This document shows positions 7,581 through 15,766 of a DNA stretch of 44,614 nt, piece by piece; positions within the stretch are counted from its first letter, which is position 1; every line of letters begins with the position of its first letter. The translations under genes were made by a program, and so were the position numbers. The DNA comes from Chitinophagales bacterium (GTDB taxonomy: Bacteria; Bacteroidota; Bacteroidia; Chitinophagales; Chitinophagaceae). Under the pieces are notes generated by a model. That model had not been told where the DNA came from and searched no databases. It saw nothing but the letters and a program-made list of their open reading frames with translations. Location of the stretch: assembly GCA_015655015.1 (NCBI GenBank), contig JAATFV010000156.1, positions 1 to 44,614 on the forward strand, given 5' to 3'.

Positions 7581-8348
7581 ATGTTCTATACAGTAAATAA
7601 AATTAATCTCTTCGTAAAAGACGAAGGAAATGGCCAGCCCTCGCTAGTATTCCTTCATTTTTGGGGCGGGTCATCACAAACATGGAATGGTGTTACCGCC
7701 TTACTCAGAGATAAATTCCGTTGCATCAGCTATGACCATCGGGGCTGGGGCAGATCAGACAAACCTCAAACGGGCTATAACATTGAATCGCTTGCAAGTG
7801 ATACATTGGCGCTGCTTGAAACACTTCAGCTGGACAATTACATACTGGTAGGGCATTCGATGGGTGGAAAAGTGGCACAATATATTGCAGCAAAAAAACC
7901 AGCCCAATTAAAAAAATTAATATTGGTAGCCCCATCTCCATCCGGTCCTACTGTTTTGCCTGCGGAAATACTGGAAGGAATGAGGAATGCATATACCTCT
8001 CCCGAAGGGATTAACGGCACTATTGACCATGTGTTCAAGGCTGGTGACCTCAGTCCTGAGATAAGGGCCCGGCTGGTTGCTGACATGGAAAAGCAGATCG
8101 ATAGCTCAAGGCTTGGCTGGACAAATATTGCTTTACCGGAAGACGTTTCAAAAGGTGTCGATAGTATCTCCATCCCTACTTTGATCATCGCCGGTGAAAA
8201 TGACGTCGTAGATACGCCCGAACGCCTGGAGCGGGAAGTGAAGTCGATTATCCCCGGATCGGAAATGGTGATTGTTGATGGGGTTGGCCACTTGAGCATG
8301 TTGCAAAAACCTGAAAGGATTGCGGAATTGATAAGTGCTTTTATTTAA
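7581..8348 (+). CDS. Alpha/beta hydrolase
   Basis: A 255-residue hydrolase with the full alpha/beta fold. The oxyanion-hole region is LVFLHFWGGSSQTW, the nucleophile elbow is GHSMGG with Ser93, the acid is likely Asp208 in LIIAGENDVV, and the base is His237 in DGVGHLSM. Such proteins include esterases, lactonases, haloperoxidases and C-C bond hydrolases; YDHRGWGRSDKP is shared by many of them and does not decide. It lies 10 bp downstream of the SDR gene and 74 bp upstream of the ADP-forming acyl-CoA synthetase, so it could belong to one transcript that makes or breaks acyl compounds. Confidence 0.92.
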   Translation: MFYTVNKINLFVKDEGNGQPSLVFLHFWGGSSQTWNGVTALLRDKFRCISYDHRGWGRSDKPQTGYNIESLASDTLALLETLQLDNYILVGHSMGGKVAQYIAAKKPAQLKKLILVAPSPSGPTVLPAEILEGMRNAYTSPEGINGTIDHVFKAGDLSPEIRARLVADMEKQIDSSRLGWTNIALPEDVSKGVDSISIPTLIIAGENDVVDTPERLEREVKSIIPGSEMVIVDGVGHLSMLQKPERIAELISAFI

Positions 8349-8422
8349 CATTTGTCATGTCCTGTTCTGATTGAGATCATAAGATTTATTTGTGTTCGGA
8401 AATATCTTCGGCAAAAAAATAA

Positions 8423-10297
8423 ATGCTTGAAAGTGAAATATATGATTGGTTGAAGCAACAACGGATCAATACCCCTGATTACCGGTTATTTGGATTGGAG
8501 GAGGAACCCGATGTGGATTTTTACCCGGTTGCTTTGAAGATAGAATCCCCCAAGGTAGTTCACAAGAGCGAAGTGGGTGCGGTAGCAGTAAACCTGGAAA
8601 ATCCGGCGCAGCTAAAGAAGGCGAGAGAGGACATTCTCTCCAATCTCCGGTTGCATGGCATTCAAACCGACAGGAATGACAGGTTCCTGGTGAGTCGCAT
8701 GTACGCGGGCATTGAGCTGTTTTTCGGCGTCGTCAGCGATCCGGTTTTCGAAAAGGTGATTGTCTTCGGAGCCGGAGGGACCTTTACGGAGCTTTTTAGA
8801 GACATTTGTTTTATTGACAGCGAAGCAGATGAGGGAGAAATAGAGTGCGCCATTGCCCAGACCAAAATTTCCACGCTTTTCACCAAAGGCTTCAGAGGAA
8901 AGAAATATGATCTCCGGCTCATCGTCGACTTTATAAAAAAGCTGCAGCAGCTGGACGTAAAAGAGATGGATCTCAACCCGGTTATCCTATCGGGGGACTC
9001 CCTGACCGTGGTGGATGCCCGCGTGTTAACCGGGACAGGTTTTGCCAGTGCGAAGATCATGAAATATTCACCGGGGGTATTTACCCCCGGGAGGGTGGCG
9101 ATTGTCGGCGTAAGCCGGCACCCGGATAAAGTCGGATACGCGCTCGCCAAAAATGCCTCCGGCAGCCCGGACATCTGTTTTGTGAACCCTCATCTCGATA
9201 TGCTGTTTGAAAAGAAGGTATACAATAGCCTCGAAGAATTGCCGCCTGTGGATACTGCCGTCCTTGCGATTCCCGCAGCAGGTATAAAAGACACCATCCA
9301 AAAGCTGACTGACGGTAACGTGAAGAACATCATTATTATTACAGCAGGCTTTAAGGAAGTCGGACAAGACGAAGGGTTCCTGACCAAAGCGGCCGAAACA
9401 CATCACCTTAATATCATCGGGCCAAACTGTATCGGCATCTATGCCGACGGGGTGAACCTCACCTTTGGCCCCGGCAATATCAGGAAAGGGAATGTCAACC
9501 TGTTTTCCCAATCCGGCGCCATCGTGGCAGAACTGATGGATAAGGCAGCTTCAAAGAATATCGGTTTTGAGAATATCGTTTCCGTTGGCAACATGGCAGA
9601 CATCGACTTTGCCGATCTCATCCATTCCTACGGCGGCGAAAACCCGATCAATTTATACATAGAAGGAATTTCGCATGGCAAAAACCTGCTCCGGGCTATC
9701 CGCAAAAGCCAGTCGAAAATAAAGGTATTCAAAGCGGGAAACAGTGAGGTGGCGAGGAAAGCCGCGTTTTCACATACCGGGAATATGGCCGGAAATTATG
9801 AAATGTTTGTCGGCCTGCTAAAAAGCGCCGGCGCCCGGATCCTAAAAGACATCAACGGGCTTTTATATCCTTATCATTTTGAAAAAATACTGATCATCAC
9901 CAATGCGGGCGGTGCAGGAACGGTGATAAGCGACCTGCTCCCTGATAAGCTTTACGCCTTAAGCCCCGGAGAGATTGAAAAGTTAAGCGAAGTGCTGCCT
10001 GCCAACTGGTCAAAAAATAATCCCGTGGATATTATCGGGGATGCGGGCGAGGACCGATATCTGAAGACCTTGCAGGTAGCCGACAATTTTAATGCCGACG
10101 CTATCTACGTCATCGTAACGCCCCAATTCATGACCAATACAGAGAAGATCAGCAGGATATTTACTGAAAATCACTTCAGGACAAAAGTATTCCCGATCCT
10201 ACTGGGCGGGGAAAGGATGGAACCCGCGGGCGCCTGGCTGCGAAATAATAAGGTAGAATTCTTTGAAGAGCTCACGGAAGCCGTTTCGTTTTTATAA
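8423..10297 (+). CDS. ADP-forming acyl-CoA (acetate-CoA) synthetase, single chain, beta-alpha order
   Basis: A 624-residue NDP-forming acyl-CoA synthetase catalysing acyl-CoA + ADP + phosphate to acid + CoA + ATP, reversibly. Residues 1-205 are the ATP-grasp (beta) part: SPKVVHKSEVGAVAV carries the second phosphohistidine candidate (His47), followed by FGAGGTFTELFRD and MDLNPVILSG. Residues 220-345 are the CoA-binding Rossmann part (RVAIVGVSRHPDKVGYA, IIGPNCIGIY), then the succinyl-CoA-ligase-like part with NLFSQSGAIVAELMD and the phosphohistidine motif SHTGNMAG (His451). The usual one-chain bacterial arrangement is alpha then beta, so this order is reversed. It sits 86 bp upstream of the flavoprotein/PFOR pair; together they would yield acetate and ATP from pyruvate. 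Acyl specificity is inferred from that context only. Confidence 0.88.
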   Translation: MLESEIYDWLKQQRINTPDYRLFGLEEEPDVDFYPVALKIESPKVVHKSEVGAVAVNLENPAQLKKAREDILSNLRLHGIQTDRNDRFLVSRMYAGIELFFGVVSDPVFEKVIVFGAGGTFTELFRDICFIDSEADEGEIECAIAQTKISTLFTKGFRGKKYDLRLIVDFIKKLQQLDVKEMDLNPVILSGDSLTVVDARVLTGTGFASAKIMKYSPGVFTPGRVAIVGVSRHPDKVGYALAKNASGSPDICFVNPHLDMLFEKKVYNSLEELPPVDTAVLAIPAAGIKDTIQKLTDGNVKNIIIITAGFKEVGQDEGFLTKAAETHHLNIIGPNCIGIYADGVNLTFGPGNIRKGNVNLFSQSGAIVAELMDKAASKNIGFENIVSVGNMADIDFADLIHSYGGENPINLYIEGISHGKNLLRAIRKSQSKIKVFKAGNSEVARKAAFSHTGNMAGNYEMFVGLLKSAGARILKDINGLLYPYHFEKILIITNAGGAGTVISDLLPDKLYALSPGEIEKLSEVLPANWSKNNPVDIIGDAGEDRYLKTLQVADNFNADAIYVIVTPQFMTNTEKISRIFTENHFRTKVFPILLGGERMEPAGAWLRNNKVEFFEELTEAVSFL

Positions 10298-10383
10298 TAC
10301 AGACTATTGGATGCGATTAGCATCACCATGCTGGCTGATAAAGGTCATGTTCTGCCCGTTAGTGGTTTTTTATCTTTATTCCC

Positions 10384-12021
10384 ATGATACCCGTCCACGA
10401 TATTACTTCCCCGCCGGACCTTACGCTTCATAGCGAAGGCACTGGTCCCGTAAGAAAGGAACACCCCATTTATGTGGATTTGCTGCCGCCCTGTAATCAG
10501 GCCTGCCCGGCCGGCGAGAATATTCAGGCCTGGCTGGCGCTTGCCCAGGCGGGCAATTATGAAGCTGCCTGGAGGGTTGTGATGGCTGATAACCCGATGC
10601 CGGCCGTGGTGGGCAGGGTTTGCTATCATCCCTGTGAGGACCAATGCAACCGGGCGCATATCGACAGCACGGTCAATATTCATGCCGTAGAGCGGTTCCT
10701 GGGAGATGAGGCGCTGAAGAGGAAATGGAAAGTAACAGAAAAGATGCCGGCGCCAACAGGTAAACGGGTGCTGATCGTGGGAGCCGGTCCGAGCGGGCTG
10801 TCGGCAGCCTATCACCTGGCCCTGGCAGGGCATTATGCGGAGATCCGTGAAGCTGGGCCGATGGCAGGCGGAATGATGCATTTCGGAATTCCGGCCTATC
10901 GGCTTCCCAGGAGGGAATTGGAGCAGGAAGTAGCGCGTATCCGGGAAATGGGTGTATCCATGGTCTTCAACCACAAGGTAGAGGATATAATGAAAGAAAA
11001 GGAAGAGGGGCAATTCGACGCAGTTTTTATTGCCATAGGCGCTCAGCTTTCCCGGAAAATAGACATTCCCGGAAGAGATGCAGGGAAGGTGCTGGATGCG
11101 TTGACCTTCCTGAAGCAGGTCGACGAGGGGAGTGCGCCCAGTCTCGGCAGGCGGGTAGCAATATATGGAGGGGGCAACACGGCTATGGATGCTGCCCGTA
11201 CGGCCAAACGCCTGGGAGCAACAGAAGCAATAATCATATACCGGCGGGACCGGGAACATATGGCTGCACATGACTTTGAAGCGCAGGAAGCCCTGGAAGA
11301 GGGAGTGAAGATCAACTGGCTGCGTACCATCAAAGCGATGGAGGGCGGCAGCTTTACGGTGGAGGTCATGCGCCTGGTAGATGGCAAGCCCATGCCTACC
11401 GGCCAGTTCGAGACACTGGAGGCCGACAGCCTGATCCTCGCTCTGGGCCAGGATGCCGATACGGATTTTTTAAAGAACGCGGCCGGCCTCGAATTCAAGC
11501 CTGACGGAACGGTGATCGTCGGTCCGGATATGATGACCGGCTGCCCGGGCATTTTTGCAGGGGGAGATATGGTACCGGGCGAGAGAAGCGTGACGGTGGC
11601 TATCGGGCATGGTAAATCAGCTGCCCGGTTCATCGACAGATACCTGCTGGAAAAATCTTACCAGCCTTCTCCTAAACATCCGGTGGTAGGCTTTGAACGT
11701 TTACATCGCTGGTATTCGACGCGGGCGCCCCGGGTTATGCAGGCCGAATTACCGGCAGAAACAAGGGCCGGCGGCTTTGACGAGGTCAAAGCCGGGCTGA
11801 CAGAGCAGGAAGCTGTATTCGAAGCGAAGAGATGTCTGTCCTGCGGGAATTGTTTCGAATGTGACGGCTGTTTCGCAGCCTGCCCTGAAGACGCTGTGAT
11901 CAAGCTGGGCAGGGGCAAACGTTATACGATCGATTACAATCGATGCACAGGCTGTGCGATATGTTATGAGCAATGCCCGTGTCATGCAATAGAAATGGTT
12001 CCCGGTTCTTCCGTAACCTGA
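10384..12021 (+). CDS. GltD-like NAD(P)H:ferredoxin-type flavoprotein fused to a C-terminal 2[4Fe-4S] domain
   Basis: A 545-residue protein. Residues 30-115 are the N-terminal Fe-S module of the dihydropyrimidine dehydrogenase/GltD group (Cys37, Cys41, Cys80, Cys84, Cys88). The FAD site is VLIVGAGPSGLSAAYH (129-144) and the NAD(P) site VAIYGGGNTAMDAARTAKR. GIFAGGDMVPGERSVTVAIG is the second FAD-contacting motif. The last 62 residues form a bacterial ferredoxin domain with cysteine runs CLSCGNCFECDGC and CTGCAICYEQCP. It is 22 bp upstream of the pyruvate:ferredoxin oxidoreductase gene, so the natural role is taking electrons from that enzyme through its own ferredoxin domain and passing them to NAD(P)+, or the reverse. 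Cofactor choice between NADH and NADPH is not visible. Confidence 0.9.
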   Translation: MIPVHDITSPPDLTLHSEGTGPVRKEHPIYVDLLPPCNQACPAGENIQAWLALAQAGNYEAAWRVVMADNPMPAVVGRVCYHPCEDQCNRAHIDSTVNIHAVERFLGDEALKRKWKVTEKMPAPTGKRVLIVGAGPSGLSAAYHLALAGHYAEIREAGPMAGGMMHFGIPAYRLPRRELEQEVARIREMGVSMVFNHKVEDIMKEKEEGQFDAVFIAIGAQLSRKIDIPGRDAGKVLDALTFLKQVDEGSAPSLGRRVAIYGGGNTAMDAARTAKRLGATEAIIIYRRDREHMAAHDFEAQEALEEGVKINWLRTIKAMEGGSFTVEVMRLVDGKPMPTGQFETLEADSLILALGQDADTDFLKNAAGLEFKPDGTVIVGPDMMTGCPGIFAGGDMVPGERSVTVAIGHGKSAARFIDRYLLEKSYQPSPKHPVVGFERLHRWYSTRAPRVMQAELPAETRAGGFDEVKAGLTEQEAVFEAKRCLSCGNCFECDGCFAACPEDAVIKLGRGKRYTIDYNRCTGCAICYEQCPCHAIEMVPGSSVT

Positions 12022-12043
12022 AATATCAATTCAAACAAAGATC

Positions 12044-15000
12044 ATGAATGACCTACCTGAAATGGCTACCCTGGATGGGAATGAAGCAGTTGCCATCGTG
12101 GCTTACCGCGTGAATGAAGTTTGCGCCATTTACCCGATCACGCCGGCATCGCCCATGGCGGAATTTGCCGATGAGTGGTCGGCATCGGACAAGATCAATA
12201 TCTGGGGCAATGTCCCGGAAGTGATAGAAATGCAAAGTGAAGGAGGGGCAGCGGGAGTCGTACACGGCTCCTTACAGACAGGGGCCTTGACGACCACCTT
12301 TACGGCATCCCAGGGCCTGCTGCTCATGCTGCCCAATATGTTCAAGATCGCCGGGGAGCTCACCTCAACGGTATTTCATGTTGCGGCAAGATCTCTCGCA
12401 GCACAGGCTCTGTCCATCTTCGGAGACCATAGCGACGTGATGGCGGCGAGGACTACCGGCTTTGCCATGCTGGCCTCCGCCTCTGTGCAGGAGGCGCATG
12501 ATATGGCCCTCATCAGCCAGGCGGCGACCCTGAAATCGCGTATTCCATTCATTCATTTCTTCGATGGATTTCGTACTTCTCACGAGATCAATAAGATCAG
12601 GCTTCTTTCCGAAGGGCAGATCAGGGCCATGATCGACGACCGGCTGGTCCACGCGCACCGGGAGCGCAGCCTGAATCCCGACCATCCTTTTATCAGGGGC
12701 ACTTCCCAAAACCCGGACGTGTATTTCCAGGGCCGGGAAACAGTGAATCCCTATTATACTGCGGCGCCCGATATCGTCCAGCAAACGATGGAAACGTTCG
12801 CCACCCTTACGGGACGCCATTACCGGACGTTCGAGTATACAGGCGACCCGAATGCGGAAAGACTGATCGTGATCATGGCTTCCGGGGCGGAAACGGTGAA
12901 AGAAACAGTAACAGCCCTGCGGGCAAAAGGGGAAAAAGTAGGTGTTATCCAGGTGCGGCTTTACCGGCCTTTTTCCCTGGCCCATCTGCTGGAAGCTCTT
13001 CCCCGTAACGTTGAAAAAATAGCCGTGCTGGATCGTACCAAGGAACCAGGAGCAGGCGGCGAACCGTTGTACCAGGATATCGTAACCGGTCTTTTTACGG
13101 CTTTCAGCGAAGGGCGTATCCCCGGCTTGCCGAAAGTGGTAGGGGGCAGGTATGGATTGTCTTCAAAAGAATTTACGCCTGCCATGGTAAAAGGCATTTT
13201 TGACGCGCTGAAGGCTCCCGCTCCCCTGAACGGATTTACCATCGGCATCAATGATGATGTCTCACATACCAGCCTGGTTTTCGACACCTCCTTTACCATA
13301 GAGCCGGCAGATAGGGTATGTGCGTTGTTCTTCGGGCTCGGAGCGGATGGAACGGTTGGCGCGAATAAGAACAGCATCAAGATCATCGGCGAGGAAACCG
13401 ATCTTTATGCACAAGCCTATTTTGTGTATGATTCCAGGAAGTCCGGTTCTCAAACCGTCTCCCACCTGCGTTTTGGCAAAGAACCTATTCGCGCACCCTA
13501 TCTCGTGGAACAGGCCGATTTTATTGCCTGTCATAAATACAATTTCATTGGGAAGGTGGAGATGCTCCGATATGCAAAGCCGGGGGCCGTTTTTTTACTC
13601 AACAGTCCTTATAACCGGGAGGAAACCTGGGACAGGCTGCCGCGCACACTTCAGGAGCAGATCATCCATAAAAAGCTCAGGTTCTATATCATCGACGCAT
13701 CGAAGGTGGCGCAAGCTGCGGGGCTGGGCCAGCGTATCAACACGGTGATGCAGACCTGCTTTTTTGCGCTGGCCGGCGTATTGCCACGTGAGGAGGCCAT
13801 TGACAGGATCAAGAAAGCGATCCGCAAATCCTACGAGTCCAAGGGAGAGGCGATGGTCCGGCAAAATTTCAAAGGAGTGGACGCCAGCCTGGAGCATTTA
13901 TTCGAGGTGGCGGTTCCCGGTAAGGCCATGGGTACGGTGACCCTTTCGCCTGTCGTTGCCGCGGAGGCGCCTGATTTTATACAAAAGGTCACCGCTGTGC
14001 TGCTGGCGGGGGAAGGGAACTCGCTGCCTGTCAGCATGCTGCCTGCTGACGGCACCTATCCCAGTGCGACCACCCGGTGGGAGAAACGGAATATCTCGGA
14101 TGAAGTGGCCGTGTGGGAACCTGATAGCTGCATTCAGTGCGGCAATTGCAGCTTTGTCTGTCCGCACAGCGTCATCCGATCGAAGTTTTATCATAAGGCT
14201 AACCTGGACAACGCACCATTGCAATTCCGGTCGGCCCCTATCAATGCGCGGGGGTTCCCGGAAACTTATTACACCTTACAGGTATACCTGGAAGATTGCA
14301 CGGGATGCAATCTTTGTGTGCAGGTATGTCCCGTCATCGATGTCCGCGACGGGAATCGCAAGGCAATCAACCTGGAACAAAAGCCAGATCCGGAAAAAGA
14401 AAGAGAGAATATCCGTTTCTTCGAGTTTCTTCCTGTGAATGACCGGTCAGCGGTGGATTTTTCATCTGTGAGAGGAGCGCAATTCCTGGAGCCTTTGTTT
14501 GAATTTTCCGGGGCCTGTGCCGGTTGCGGTGAGACTCCCTATATCAAGATCCTGACCCAATTGTTTGGAGATCGTCTTCTCGTGGCCAATGCTACCGGAT
14601 GTTCTTCGATCTATGGGGGAAACCTGCCTACTACACCATGGGCGGTAAACGGGGAGAACAGGGGGCCTGCCTGGTCCAATTCCCTGTTCGAGGATAATGC
14701 GGAATTCGGTCTGGGTATGCGAATCTCGACCGACAAGCAGCTGGCGATCGCAAGGGTGCTGGTCGGGCAGCTGAGGCCGGATATTGGTCCCGAAATAGCG
14801 GATTCCCTGCTGAATTCCCCACAGCAACTGGAGTCGGAGATAGTCGAACAACGGCAGCGGGTGGCCGGACTTAAAAAGAAACTGTTTGAATTGGCCGCGG
14901 CGGGCGGCGCCGGGGAAAGGGCGGCTGAGGTAGCGGCAATGGCAGCAAAGCTGCTGTCTGTAGCCGATCAGCTGGTGAAAAGAAGCGTCTGGCTAATAGG

Positions 15001-15655
15001 CGGCGACGGTTGGGCCTACGACATTGGTGCGGGAGGCCTCGATCATGCACTTTCCACAGGACGTAATATCAATGTACTCGTGCTCGATACAGAAGTCTAT
15101 TCAAATACCGGCGGCCAGATGTCTAAGGCCACGCCTACGGGAGCCACGGCCAAATTTGCAGCTTCCGGTAAAAAAGTGGGCAAGAAAGATCTGGCCCTGC
15201 AGGCCATTTCTTATGGAAATGTCTATGTCGCCCAAGTAGCCATGGGCGCCAATCCCCAGCAGACCCTGCTGGCCATGCGGGAAGCCGAGGCTTACAATGG
15301 TCCTTCCCTGATCCTGGCCTATAGTCATTGTATAGCCCATGGGATCGATATGGAGAAGGGATTGGGCCAGCAGAAGCTGGCGGCAGCCAGCGGGTACTGG
15401 CCCCTGATCCGGTATAACCCTGCTTTGCGGACAGCCGGTAAGAATCCCTTCGTGCTGGATTCTCCCCGGCCCGTGATCCCGTTCAGAGACTATGCGAAGA
15501 ATGAATTGCGTTATACCAGCCTTGCTGTCGCTCATCCGGCGGAAGCGGAATACTTGTTAAAGATAGCCCAGGAGCAGGTCGATCTGCGCTGGAAGACATA
15601 CGAGGACATGGCCGGGTGGAAAGCTTCGGCTTTCACGCCGGTGGTCGCATCATAA
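12044..15655 (+). CDS. nifJ: Pyruvate:ferredoxin (flavodoxin) oxidoreductase
   Basis: A 1203-residue one-chain enzyme of the usual length, converting pyruvate + CoA to acetyl-CoA + CO2 with reduction of ferredoxin. Domains are in the standard order: domain I with YPITPASPMAEFADEW (30-45) and the TASQGLLLMLPNM stretch; domain II with DRTKEPGAGGEPLYQD; domain III; a two-cluster ferredoxin domain with CIQCGNCSFVCP near residue 696 and CTGCNLCVQVCP near 751; and the thiamine-diphosphate domain with GACAGCGETPY near 824, GGDGWAYDIGAGG near 987 and EVYSNTGGQMSKATPTGA. All motifs are intact. It forms an operon with the flavoprotein gene. Its presence suggests growth with low oxygen, or at least an oxygen-tolerant fermentation branch. 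Confidence 0.97.
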   Translation: MNDLPEMATLDGNEAVAIVAYRVNEVCAIYPITPASPMAEFADEWSASDKINIWGNVPEVIEMQSEGGAAGVVHGSLQTGALTTTFTASQGLLLMLPNMFKIAGELTSTVFHVAARSLAAQALSIFGDHSDVMAARTTGFAMLASASVQEAHDMALISQAATLKSRIPFIHFFDGFRTSHEINKIRLLSEGQIRAMIDDRLVHAHRERSLNPDHPFIRGTSQNPDVYFQGRETVNPYYTAAPDIVQQTMETFATLTGRHYRTFEYTGDPNAERLIVIMASGAETVKETVTALRAKGEKVGVIQVRLYRPFSLAHLLEALPRNVEKIAVLDRTKEPGAGGEPLYQDIVTGLFTAFSEGRIPGLPKVVGGRYGLSSKEFTPAMVKGIFDALKAPAPLNGFTIGINDDVSHTSLVFDTSFTIEPADRVCALFFGLGADGTVGANKNSIKIIGEETDLYAQAYFVYDSRKSGSQTVSHLRFGKEPIRAPYLVEQADFIACHKYNFIGKVEMLRYAKPGAVFLLNSPYNREETWDRLPRTLQEQIIHKKLRFYIIDASKVAQAAGLGQRINTVMQTCFFALAGVLPREEAIDRIKKAIRKSYESKGEAMVRQNFKGVDASLEHLFEVAVPGKAMGTVTLSPVVAAEAPDFIQKVTAVLLAGEGNSLPVSMLPADGTYPSATTRWEKRNISDEVAVWEPDSCIQCGNCSFVCPHSVIRSKFYHKANLDNAPLQFRSAPINARGFPETYYTLQVYLEDCTGCNLCVQVCPVIDVRDGNRKAINLEQKPDPEKERENIRFFEFLPVNDRSAVDFSSVRGAQFLEPLFEFSGACAGCGETPYIKILTQLFGDRLLVANATGCSSIYGGNLPTTPWAVNGENRGPAWSNSLFEDNAEFGLGMRISTDKQLAIARVLVGQLRPDIGPEIADSLLNSPQQLESEIVEQRQRVAGLKKKLFELAAAGGAGERAAEVAAMAAKLLSVADQLVKRSVWLIGGDGWAYDIGAGGLDHALSTGRNINVLVLDTEVYSNTGGQMSKATPTGATAKFAASGKKVGKKDLALQAISYGNVYVAQVAMGANPQQTLLAMREAEAYNGPSLILAYSHCIAHGIDMEKGLGQQKLAAASGYWPLIRYNPALRTAGKNPFVLDSPRPVIPFRDYAKNELRYTSLAVAHPAEAEYLLKIAQEQVDLRWKTYEDMAGWKASAFTPVVAS

Positions 15656-15766
15656 GTTACTGTTTAAGCTTTCTTTATACCCTTTGCTACGGCGCCCAAA
15701 GAGTCAAAAGCCGGTTTAGTTATCCAGTGCGCATGCTGAATTCCCGTTGCAATTTTACCGACTGCA

